Below, piece by piece: positions 28,291-39,400 of a stretch of DNA of 64,000 nucleotides; position 1 is the first letter of the stretch, and each line of letters starts with the position of its first letter. The stretch is taken from the NCBI RefSeq assembly GCF_900963305.1, contig NC_042515.1, positions 3,580,377-3,644,376 of the forward strand. Reading direction: 5' to 3'. The notes under the pieces are model-generated. The model saw nothing but the letters and a program-made list of their open reading frames with translations, did not search any database and was not told where the DNA came from. The stretch is from Echeneis naucrates. Taxonomy: Eukaryota; Chordata; Actinopteri; Carangiformes; Echeneidae. Both the position numbers and the translations under genes were made by a program.

Positions 28291-30700
28291 GTTGCTTTCA
28301 TGAAAACCAGTCATGACAGAAGTTGATGATTCCTCCAGTCTGAGTTTTCTTAGAAGAATCTCATATTTCCGGCTGTATCATTAGCACAAATTCATTTGTG
28401 CAGCTTAGTTCAGTTTGAGTTTTGCACATTATGAGCAGGTGAATTCCACAGTGTGTGTTCCTGCAGCGGTTTTTGATCATCATCAGTGTGTTTCTGTCTC
28501 ACTTACGTAAAAGTTCGGATCACTTCTGTGTCAGGGATGTAATCCCATGAGGCTGTTGTTGTTTTTCTCTGTTGCCTGGTAACAGCTGATTTGGCTCCAG
28601 ATAAACAACATGTAAGAATCACACAAAGAACACAACATGTGAGTTCACGGATTCTGAGCAATCAACATCAGCGTCTCTGTAAATCGGCTTGTGTGCTGTC
28701 GCACATGCAGGATGGCGTCTGTCAGTGGTGTGAAGGTGTGTGTGTCTGTGTGAGTGTGTGAGTGTGCCTGCTGTGGGGCGTTGTGCGTGAAGCCTCAGGT
28801 TGTTGTCGAGCAGTGGACTGAGAGCTGAAAGTCTGCGGGTCTGCAGGCCCAGAACTGTGCAGCTCTGCCGGTCCCGGCTGATCCGCAGTCTGCAGGGCCT
28901 CACGTCTGCAGGGTGCCCCCCCCAGCCCCTCACCCCATCCCCCCCATGTGGAGTCTGCCTCTCCACAGCTTTCCCACACTCTTCAGCCCCCCCCCCCTTC
29001 ACCCCCAGGACAAAGGAAGTGTGCCATGTTAAATTATCCTCCACCCCCACCTCCATCTTAGCGAGAAGCCCCCCACCCTCCTTTCTCTTCTCACAAATCT
29101 GCCTCCAGATCTGGAGGGAAAACTTACTTTTGCATTTCATTTGTATGTTGTTTATCAGGTTGAAATGATCAGGAGATAAGACATCGATCAACTGATCAAT
29201 CGACGGCACGCCACTGTATACAGCCAACAATATCCTGAAGGAATGTCACGCCGCTCCTCTTCGACCGAAGCGCATCATCTCCATGCTTCGCCTGCAGCTG
29301 ATCTTTCTGACTTGGTGTTAAAAAAATGGTTCATAGAAATTTTGCACCGGTTTTGTGTCCCGTGTGTCTGAGGTGACATCATCAGGACATGGTATTTGTT
29401 TCCATAGTAACGCTGATCTAAATAATGCAGAAGGTCTAAAACTCCAATAGCCTTTTTGTTCCAGCCAACAACAACAGTGGAAGGACAATAAGCTCTTGAA
29501 GTTTGGTCGTTGGAATAATTTATCTCTCTCTAAAAGGATTTTATTGTGATGTTACAGTTTCATTATTATATATGAAACACGCTGAGCTGCTGTCACAGTG
29601 TTATAGTGCCGACACGGCTCGGAGTGCTGGTGTGTGTGTGTGTGTTTGAGTTTGACAGTCTGTGTGGAAGCGTGGGAACTCTTTGCCCTGCGTCTGATGT
29701 AAGCAGGTGTAAGTCAGGCTGCAGGCCAGGTCTGCTTTCCCAGGTGAGAGCAGATGGGTTTACACACACACTCTCTGATAACACACACACAGATGGACGC
29801 AACATACATAGTGACAACTTAAATAAAACATATTGACCTTCTTTGAGGTCATTATGATGTCACAGTGGAAATGACCTTTGACCCTTCGCTTTATCATTTC
29901 ATTCCATTCAACATATTTTTTGGAATTTAAATTATAATAATAATAAAGTCAATATTCAGGGGAGATGAAGAAAGTCCGTGGCTTCAGGTTGTCTGGAAGA
30001 TGAAATAATTTATTGTGCTCTGATTCACTAAAGACAAATATAGCGTGTAAAAGCCTGAATGGTATCTTCCAGCTTCAGTTCAATGTATTCAGCTAACCGC
30101 CTTTCTTTATTACAGTTTTATATTCTGCTCTTTTTAGAAATCTGCAAACCCACAAAAAAACTCTTCAAGCTTAAAGTTTCTAGTTTATGCATCAAACATG
30201 ACCACTGTTTTATTCAGGAAAGAATAACTCTGCATAATAAGCAGTAACTACAGCTGTAGCTTATTTCTCCCTGAACTGTATTTCATAAATAAATTTTGTT
30301 CTTTCCTCCCCTCTTTGTGTTAATCTCAGTATTTTGGCTTTTTGTTTCATGTTTAGGTGAAATATTTCCAGTCATGTACTTTTTATAACTTAATTGGAAC
30401 GACAGGAAGAATTTTTTTTGCAGCACTACTTGAATTCAAAAATTTATCAAAAATCACCTCTTGAGGTTTTTGGATAGCAAAATAAAACGTAGCACCGTCT
30501 TCCCTCCTAAATCCTGATGAGAAAGCAGAGAAATGTGTAAACCTCAGCCTCAGCTGCTCCTTTTCTCTGATTAATGAGAGACGCTGGAGTCACACCGACG
30601 GTTCGCTGCAGGTCCCAGCCTCATCAGCATTTCCACCTCAGGAGGTGAACTCCACAGGAGAACAACATTCGCACAAGAAAACACAGACAAGACAAAAATC
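28291..30700. other. Spacer between the convergent her copies A and B
   Basis: Unique sequence between the A-type and B-type 3'UTRs. It holds two RBPJ-type sites, TTCCCACA (28971-28978) and the high-affinity form CGTGGGAA (29671-29678), a C11 tract (28987-28997) and TG/CA runs near 28737 and 29630. A purine/pyrimidine-biased, GC-rich stretch (28750-29110) gives long open frames on both strands that I do not believe. No gene recognised. Confidence 0.55.
29671..29678 (+). promoter_or_regulatory. RBPJ consensus site (CGTGGGAA)
   Basis: The only CGTGGGAA noticed in the window, midway between the convergent her genes. Confidence 0.4.
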
Positions 30701-30714
30701 ATTTGCAAAAAGTC

Positions 30715-30720
30715 TTTATT
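30715..30720 (-). terminator. Poly(A) signal of her copy B
   Basis: AATAAA on the minus strand, 464 bases after the stop of copy B. Its 3'UTR (30700-31179) is unrelated to that of A and C. Confidence 0.55.
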
Positions 30721-31183
30721 TTGAGATTTCTCCGCTGAGACTACATATTCATAAAGGCTTTGACTTTCCCTCAGGAAAAGTGTTCAATCACTTTAACAAT
30801 GAAGTTGTCTGCAAACACACAGTGTCAACAAATAATTTTACAGCACGGCGATGCTTCCTGTGGGGCATCTGGGGCTCCGGCAGCCTTCACAACAGGCCTA
30901 AGACTCATTACAAATATCATTTAAACTGACTCAGAATGAAAATGACATTTACGGCAAAGCTTTGCGTCCACATGAAGACAACGTCTTTACAGAGACGCTC
31001 CTCGCTGCAAACAGGAGGAGGAATTAAAAATAAAGGTGCATCAACAGAGCACGACCCGAAGCGGCTGCCTCATCTGCAGGCGAAACACTCTTCACTTTGA
31101 AGAAACAGAAATCGTCCTCTCCTTTTTTCTTGGAAAAAGAAAAGTCCATCAGATCAGTGTCCCTCTGAGATCCAGAGCGGCTC

Positions 31184-31736
31184 CTACCAGGGCCTCCACA
31201 TGGCCCTGTCAGGGCCCGGCAGCTGCTTCCCTGCAGCCTGGACGTGGCTGTGGGAGGACAGGGTGGGCGTCAGGCCGGCGTGGAGGTGCTGGAGCTGCAG
31301 GGGCGTCACCTCCTTCAGGGAGTTCTGGGACAGGAAGTGCAGCGTCTCCTTCCAGCAGTGGGAGTATCCGTCGCTGTGAGCCGTGCGAGCGCCGGAGCTC
31401 TGAGGCCGCAGCTGCTGCTTCAGGAACACCACCGTCATCTCCAGCACGTCGGCCTTCTCCAGCTTGGCGTTGGGATCCTGTTTGTGGAACTCCTTCTCCA
31501 GCAGGACCTTCAGCTGCTCGATGCAGCTGTTGATGCGATCTCTGCGCATCTTCTCCACCACCGGTTTCCTCAGCTGTTGGAGAGAAGAGGAGGCTGGGTC
31601 AGGAAAAACTTCACCACGGAGCTCACCGAGGAAAAACACGCAGCGCAGATGGAAAGTGTGCAGCACGACTTACTTTGTGTCTGTCTTTGGTGGAGAGCTC
31701 TGAGATGGGAGAGTCTCTGGTGCTGCTTGGAGCCAT
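31184..31736 (-). CDS. Hes5-type bHLH-Orange repressor, her copy B, 150 residues
   Basis: Minus strand: exon 1 31674-31736, 100-base intron, exon 2 31184-31573. The predicted protein equals that of copy A, from MAPSSTRDSP through the bHLH and Orange segments to WRPW. It faces copy A tail to tail. The similarity runs upstream through the promoter and on to 34795 but ends four bases after the stop codon; beyond that, B has its own 3'UTR. TATA (31787-31794, read on minus) and RBPJ (31842-31849) sites match those of A. The identity of coding, intron and upstream DNA points to recent duplication or conversion, while the private 3'UTR hints that B may be an older paralogue that has been overwritten. 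Confidence 0.92.
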
Positions 31737-32215
31737 CCTGGTGGAGAGCAGAGTGAGCAGTGATGAGACTGAGGAGCCCTCTCCTCTATTTATAGGCCCA
31801 CATTAGCATTACAAAGCCATGAGTCCCAGGCAGGATTAGCTTTCCCACACTCTGAGGCCAGTGGGCGAGGCCCGCACAACAATAGGAGAGAGGCATCAAT
31901 TATCTCATGGTTAACTGGCCTGGTGGCCTCAGCGGAGGGAGGCTGCTGCAGATCTGTGGAGGTTCAGACCTCCACTTTTATTACCTGGGAACCTTCCCGC
32001 TCTCTCATCTGATCAGGCCGCTGCAGATGTGCAGCAGCCGGGACGGCGGCCTGATAAGGGCCACAAACACATAAAGATAAGACACATGCTGGATTCACAG
32101 ACAGCCGACAGCAGGTCGGTCCACAGGACCCCGAGACCTGGACTCACCTGAGAGGACAGACAAAAACGCTGTTTCTGGACACCGACAGTCATATCTTTGT
32201 TAAGTCATCGGTCAT

Positions 32216-32247
<32 letters not shown>
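32216..32247. repeat. G32 homopolymer
   Basis: Thirty-two consecutive G; the arm A counterpart is C18 at 26760-26777. Its length may be unreliable in the assembly. Confidence 0.9.
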
Positions 32248-34814
32248 CTGCACAGAGATTTGTTGGTATCAGTCAGAGGAAACAACAATAAAATCATTTA
32301 CCTGAAGACATGATGCTGAAATATGAAGCTGCAGAGTTTCTCTGTATGATGCTGAGAAACCAGATGAGTTAATGACTGTGTCTCTTGGTGGGGGGGGGGC
32401 ACACTTCCTCTTCAGCCATAAACCTGCCCCCCCCCATCACACCTCCTCCCTGTAGTTGGTCTTACAGACCAGATCTGCTAAGCAAACAAGAGTCAGATAT
32501 TATTACTTCCCCCCCCCCCCCACCGCCGGCACGTGGATCTGTGAGTCTTTTATGTTGTTGGGGAAGTGTGCACGAGACCCCCCCCCCCCATTTGTCTCCT
32601 AGCAACAGGAAGCAGCGTCGTCCATTAGAAACTGCAGCTTCTTCTTCTTCTTATTATTATTATTATTATTTTCTGATGTCACGTGATCTTATTTTAGCTC
32701 ACAGACATAAATGATATATTTAGATATAGTTACTGATCCACGTGCAGTATTAATATAATCACTTTGTTTTACTGTGTTTGATATTTGTTTTTGTTTTTGC
32801 AGACCTTATGTTTTTAGATTACATGTTGTTATTGGAGGTTTTTTTTTTCTTATTCTAAAACTTTGAAGTTTCATCTTCTTCTCGTTATTTTCCTCATCAT
32901 CATCATCATCCACGTCACGGCCGGCGGCACACTTCTGTCTGGGCTGACAGAGGAAGTGTGGGGGGCAGGAGGCTGTTTGTCGTCCGGACTTTATGGGCCT
33001 TTATGGCTGCGGACTGTGGGAACCCGTCAGGTGTGAAGAGTCCACGCTGCAGCGGGCTCTGGCCCGGGTGGCGCCCAGCTCCTCCCGGGGCTCCTCCCGG
33101 CCTCCGGAGCGGCACATGTCCGGGGAGCAGCGGGTCGGCGGGTCGGTCCCACTGCTCCCTGTGGAGGCCGTGGTAGCTCGGACACACGCTGCTGTGTGTG
33201 TGTGTCTGTGTGTGTGTGTGTGTGTCTGTGTGTGCAGATTGTGTCGACAGCTCACAGCCTCACTCTGCTGGTTTCTGTGCGTAAATGCGCACGGCGGAGG
33301 CTCGGCTGTGCAACATTTGCACGTTCTTTCTTTACACTTGTGTTTCTCCACGTTTGTCTACAAAGTACGACAACCAGGCCTCCTATGAACCTGCTTCAAG
33401 TTGCCTTTTGTGAAGGCGGAACAGGCGCAGTACGTATGAGCTTCTCCTCTTTGTGTTGTTATTAATTGTGTATTAAACATTCCTGTTGTTCACTTTGCCC
33501 TGTCAGCCTCGTGTGTTGAGTCGTTGTTGTGTCAGTAAACCCCAAACACACAACACACTTCAGTTTGTTACAGCAGCACTGAGCACAGACGTACAACAAC
33601 AACACCACGCTGTCCGGCTGCAGATCCTCACAGCTCCCACAAATATCACCAGACGATGGAAACGATTGATTTGTAGAATTAACTTCATCTTTTTGGAGTT
33701 TAATGAAAAGGTCTTGAGAATTGAGGTCATCAGCTGATGACCTGAAGACCTGGAGGTCCTAAAGAGTCCAACAAGTTTTACATGGAAGGCGGCTGAACCT
33801 TTTGGTGGTTTGGTTTGAGATCAGATTGGAGATGAGTCTCACAGATCAGGGTTCTGGCCTTCGGAGGACAGTGGCCCACTGGGTCCAGGTTTACGGACCG
33901 GAGGGGGGTTTTGGTTGGAACCAGGTGGAACCAAGTGGAACTGTTGGAAAAGCTCTGCAGTGACATCTGTTGGTTAAAATGGTCTGATCTATCAGAGATC
34001 CTGAGAGCAGCTGTGGGTCATCCTGGACCGGTCTGAACGGGCCCGTTAAACCAGCCTTGTTCTTTAGAAGGCCGGTCTGTGTGAGGTCTGAGATCAGGAT
34101 CAACCTCCGGGGTCCAGTCACCTCAGCAGAGCCATCTGTGGGTCAGAACAGGACAGATCCTGGAGCTGGATGTCCCCCAGTCCCACCGTCTGAACTGGTC
34201 TGGCTTCACGTCTGGAGGAAACAGGAGTAACTCCCGATAAGACCCAGTTCTGCACCTCACACGGTTCATACGATTTGTTCTTTGCTCCTGCAGGTAAAAA
34301 CCAAACAGCTCTGTTGTTTCCACAAACTCAGCACAAACATGTAACATTAAAAAAGATTTATTTCAACAAAAACTGAAACATGAATCCGACTGTTACACAA
34401 GCTGGACTGTAACAATTTATCATTAAACAAAACAGCAACGAAAAAATCGAATTAAACAATATGCTTAAATAAATAAAATCATCACTTCCCTTTGAATTAA
34501 AGGGTGAACAAATTCATTAACATCAATTCAGCTGAATCAACGTTAATGACTGAACCTCCAGTAGGAGCGTCCAGCTGTGGAGTCCGGCCCTTTTCTGCTC
34601 CACACAGATGTTTCACATCCCAGACCACGTTGGACCGGAAGGCCAGAGGTGGACTCTGGTGTGTCAGCAGTGTACGAAAGGCCTCCATGTTTTTAAACAC
34701 AATCTACAGCAGCACAACTGCTCATCATGATGCATATAATGCATTTCTAAGTTATCCGCAGATATTCAGACAGAAAAGACACAAATCGTCATTAAGTACA
34801 AAAAATAAAAAATA

Positions 34815-34855
34815 TTTGATGTAGTTTTAAGCTGATAGTGTAACTTTTTCCTCTC
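34815..34855 (+). repeat. Left 41-bp inverted repeat bracketing her block C
   Basis: Matches the reverse complement of 36379-36419 at 40 of 41 positions (core AGCTGATAGTGTAAC). It lies in the short junction between arm B and block C. Confidence 0.85.
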
Positions 34856-34880
34856 AATTCTTTCTTGCTTTCATGCAATG

Positions 34881-36328
34881 ACGAGGCTGAGAAATCAGTC
34901 AGATCGTACGTAAAACAGTCTTCAGTGTAATAATAATCTCTTTGATTGAAAGTGTGAATATTAGAAAAGAGTTTTGTAACAAAGGAATGTTGTTGCATGA
35001 TTCATTGATTCAATTGTGGCAAACATCTGGCATTTAATGCAAGAAATTATAAGAGGTCAGCAGTTTAAAGACAATAAAGTGAATTTATTCAAATGTCAGC
35101 GGATACAAACTGTAAACTGTTAATAAATAAGTCTCATAGTTCTCCTTTATAAAAGGTCACAGTCACACTCACTTGACAGGAGACGTCTCCTCCAGCACAC
35201 GATGCATTACAGTCATTAAAGAGTCGACTCCACAGGAGCCACACGGCAAACAGTTTTACACTGTAAAGACACACAAACTCCAAACCGGAGAAACTACAGC
35301 AACAAGAGCTTTCAATTCTGATTCCAGTCCAGCTTGAAGAGTCGCCTCCTTCTCCTACCAGGGCCTCCACATGGCCCTGTCAGGGCCCGGCAGCTGCTTC
35401 CCTGCAGCCTGGACGTGGCTGTGGGAGGACAGGGTGGGCGTCAGGCCGGCGTGGAGGTGCTGGAGCTGCAGGGGCGTCACCTCCTTCAGGGAGTTCTGGG
35501 ACAGGAAGTGCAGCGTCTCCTTCCAGCAGTGGGAGTATCCGTCGCTGTGAGCCGTGCGAGCGCCGGAGCTCTGAGGCCGCAGCTGCTGCTTCAGGAACAC
35601 CACCGTCATCTCCAGCACGTCGGCCTTCTCCAGCTTGGCGTTGGGATCCTGTTTGTGGAACTCCTTCTCCAGCAGGACCTTCAGCTGCTCGATGCAGCTG
35701 TTGATGCGATCTCTGCGCATCTTCTCCACCACCGGTTTCCTCAGCTGTTGGAGAGAAGAGGAGGCTGGGTCAGGAAAAACTTCACCACGGAGCTCACCGA
35801 GGAAAAACACGCAGCGCAGATGGAAAGTGTGCAGCACGACTTACTTTGTGTCTGTCTTTGGTGGAGAGCTCTGAGATGGGAGAGTCTCTGGTGCTGCTTG
35901 GAGCCATCCTGGTGGAGAGCAGAGTGAGCAGTGATGAGACTGAGGAGCCCTCTCCTCTATTTATAGGCCCACATTAGCATTACAAAGCCATGAGTCCCAG
36001 GCAGGATTAGCTTTCCCACACTCTGAGGCCAGTGGGCGAGGCCCGCACAACAATAGGAGAGAGGCATCAATTATCTCATGGTTAACTGGCCTGGTGGCCT
36101 CAGCGGAGGGAGGCTGCTGCAGATCTGTGGAGGTTCAGACCTCCACTTTTATTACCTGGGAACCTTCCCGCTCTCTCATCTGATCAGGCCGCTGCAGATG
36201 TGCAGCAGCCGGGACGGCGGCCTGATAAGGGCCACAAACACATAAAGATAAGACACATGCTGGATTCACAGACAGCCGACAGCAGGTCGGTCCACAGGAC
36301 CCCGAGACCTGGACTCACCTGAGAGGAC
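34881..36328 (-). repeat. Block C, third copy of the her unit (inverted relative to 26844-28290)
   Basis: A 1.45 kb copy of A's promoter, her gene and A-type 3'UTR. It starts where A reads CCTCGT (28290) and ends at A's 26844. It shares with A the 3'UTR that B lacks, but lacks the 2.6 kb upstream part shared by A and B. Confidence 0.93.
35355..35907 (-). CDS. Hes5-type bHLH-Orange repressor, her copy C, 150 residues
   Basis: Minus strand: exon 1 35845-35907, 100-base intron, exon 2 35355-35744. The protein is the same as for A and B (bHLH 22-76, Orange segment, WRPW end). The promoter has TATA (35958-35965) and RBPJ (36013-36020) sites and the same 10-bp hairpin as A. The poly(A) signal is at 35084-35089. 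It is in tandem with copy B, upstream of it in the direction of transcription. Its upstream homology stops at 36328, 421 bases before the ATG, so it keeps only the proximal promoter. Confidence 0.92.
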
Positions 36329-36378
36329 GCTGATCTGATGGGAACTTTTCTTAGCTGTTAAACATAAAACATAAAATG

Positions 36379-36419
36379 GAGAGAAAAAAGTTACACTATC
36401 AGCTTAAAACTACATCAAA
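36379..36419 (-). repeat. Right 41-bp inverted repeat bracketing her block C
   Basis: Inverse partner of 34815-34855, 51 bases outside the end of block C. Confidence 0.85.
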
Positions 36420-39400
36420 GTTTTTGCACGTTAAAGTCAGATGATGTCATTTGTTAAAATAAACAGCAGAAGGAGGGAAACCTTGCAGAGATTTGGAGGG
36501 AAAACAGCTTCAGAAAGTAATTGTCAATTAAACACAATTACCCAGCGTCCTCTGGGAAGGCACACTTCTATTGTGCGACACCTCACCCTCAAAGACTGCC
36601 CCTCCCCTCCTCCTCCTCTTTCACTCACCCCTTTAGGAGAACATGTAATAAATGGGAAGGAGAGTGTGGGAAAGGAGGTTGGGATCCCGCTCACACACAT
36701 CCTCCAGTCAATAGACTGCCCCCTCCCCTCCACACAAGAGCCTTCCAACCTTCAGGATCAGATCAGAGGCGCCGCTGAGCCGGGGGACGTGTGTGGGATG
36801 TTTCTGTGTGTTTATACCCCCCTACCGATTACACCTCCTCCTCCTCCTCCTCCTCATCCTCCTCATCCTCATCTCATAAACCTCACATTTAGTTAAACAC
36901 CTGCTGCTGGCGGCGGCACGCACATCAGTCACTGAAGTACAGCCGCCGCAATGCCAGCACACACCCCTGATCAAGTCCGTCATTAAAAATCTATTCCATT
37001 TGTCCATTCTTCTCCTTTCCATAATCCTGTAGATCGTCAGACAACCTGCAGGGTGTTGAACTCTTTTGTCACTGAGTTTCTGGGTTGTTCTGAGTGAAGA
37101 CACCGCAGTTTTATCAGTTTAGAGTGAAATCTGCAACTAAATACATTAAGTACTTGAAAAACTTTAAAAAAAATTTCTTGTGCAGTTCTTTGAAACAAAT
37201 AAGGTTTTCCTTTTTTTCTTGACCTTTAGCAGCTTAGATAAGATGGTTGCCCTGACAAGGGGTGAAATCTCGGAGTAATTTGGCTCCTTCACGTGTGTTT
37301 AATGGCCGTTAAAGTGTGAGCAGAAAGAGGCAGATGGTGAAGCCGCCACAGCGTCCTTTTCTTCTCCGTTCCTCAGGATGCATTTCTCAGAAGTGAGTCA
37401 TGACACAATATGCAAATGAAAAACACATCATTTGGCCCGCGAACACATTCCAGTGTGGTTCCCCCCCCCGAGCCAGACCTCACTCCACCCAGTTCAGAGA
37501 GAAAAACCTTAGAGTCCCCCTCCACCACACTCCCACATGCACACGCCAAACAACATGTCTCCATGGCTTTGAGCCCAAACGCGTCAATGTGTGTGTGAAA
37601 GTGTGTGTGAGGACCCCTCTGCACTCAGGAATGTGTGAGAGCAGCGACCAGCTCCTCGTTCCCACACTCCAGCCTCCATTCAGGGCAGCGCCCCACCCTG
37701 CGGCAGCCGCCACTGATCCTCCGGACCCTCATTATGCCCTGACCTCAATAGACCATCTGGACAGCTGCTGCACACACACACACACACACGCTGACATACA
37801 CACCGCAGAGGGAGCAGGTAGATGGACACCGAGCGCTGAGATATCTAATGATATCTCAACTGCTACTGATGATAATCACAATAAAAAACAATTATATCAC
37901 AAACTGCTGCATCTGGCTGACCTGATGGTCATAATATAAATTCAATTCTGAGCTCAATTTAACGTCAATGAAAGGTTTTATTTATTTGTCCTTTTTTTTT
38001 TTGTTATCTCAATTTATTCTGTTATTTATGGGCCTTCCATCTGTCTGAAATAGTCAGCTCAGGAGATATCAGCTAAATCCTGAAGAAAGCTTACGACTGC
38101 GACCAAATGAAGGTCTGTTAGCACAGAAGAGGAATCTGCTTCAGAAGTCAGACCTCAGAACTCCGAACAGAACATCTTCAGAAGGACCAACTAAGGCTAA
38201 TGCTAATGTTCATGCTAATTCTCAGCTGGCTGTGCAGAAGCCTCGGAGGTTCTCCAATTTTGATATTTAATGTGGTTAAATAAACTTCAGGTCAAAGGTT
38301 AAGTCCACGTCTTTGATCAGCTCAGACCCAACAGCTTTAAACCACTCAATTAATGAATCAATGCTAAGTCACGTCGCACCTGATATGTTGATGAAGTTAC
38401 TGATTTAGCGACCAATGAGGTGCTCGCTGTGTGTGTGTGTTTGTGTGTTTGTGTGTTGATTGTGATGACACAGTTTTTGTAGTCACCTGAGAACAAACTT
38501 GACAGTGGCACCGTTTTCCCGCCTTCAGAGGCTTTTCTCCGACATCCCAGGAATGCTTTTTTGGCAGAGGTCAGGCTTTTCCCAGCTCCTCTGTGAGGCT
38601 GCTGCAGTCACAGGGACACTTGTTGATACTTTATGGTGGAGGACCCCCCCCCCCCCCCCCCCCCCAAAGCTTTGTGGCTCAGGCCTTCAGTCAAAGCCTG
38701 GTTCATCACAACAGAATCAGGAATGCTTTGTGCCCCCTTTGTGCCCAGTCTGCACAAGGACGGGGATAAAGCTGACCCCGTGAGGTGGACGACGAGGCGG
38801 GAAGACCGAGGACGACCCGCGGAGGACAATGAAGAGTTAAAAGGACAATACTCAGTGTGTTCTTTAATGTTCCTAAAATGCTCGTTGGCTCGTCGTTTCT
38901 GATGTTTTAATTATCTCCTTCGTTTCCCAGGAAAAGGAAAATGACCGTCTGCGTGTGAAGAAGCCGAAATCATAAAAGTGGACGTAAAACTGCTGTAAAA
39001 TGAAAGCAATGACCTTTAATGACCAAAAGTCGGATTGTATTGAAGTCTATGGGAAAATGTCCCAACTTCTCACTCTGTAAAAGTCGCAAGTTTTTGCCTC
39101 AATCTCTGATTTGAAGTCTTTTTGAATACAACATGATGTAAATTTATTTAAATGATGCTCAAATGTAGAAATAGGCTGGATAGACTTTATCCAGAATCTA
39201 GTCCAAGACTTGGACTGACCTGCCTGCTTCTCTTCCTGTCTGGCTGCCATCACAGCCTCATTTCAGTCCACCTTAAACAGATTCCTGTTTATTCAGGACT
39301 CTTCAAAGGACAATCCAGAACCCACACTTTTATCTGACTGCTGTTTTTACATCAAACACATTTCAGTGCGACACATTTTAAAGTGAATCTGTGTGTCTCC

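Larger units (their letters stand above)
31180..34795 (-). repeat. Palindrome arm B, inverted copy of 24193-27821
   Basis: Contains her copy B, its promoter, a G32 tract (32216-32247; C18 in arm A), the copied GC-rich block (32913-33188, RBPJ site 33015-33022) and the copied tail of the small gene's 3'UTR, but not that gene's coding exons. The loop between the arms is 3.36 kb. Confidence 0.95.

Noticed and set aside
28619-29230. 203-codon minus-strand frame between the convergent her genes
   Set aside because: Arises from a pyrimidine/purine-biased, GC-rich segment with TG repeats; no protein character.
37400-37939. 179-codon plus-strand frame as a gene
   Set aside because: Contains CA-repeat translation (THTHTH), overlaps other frames on both strands, and looks like non-coding low-stop sequence.
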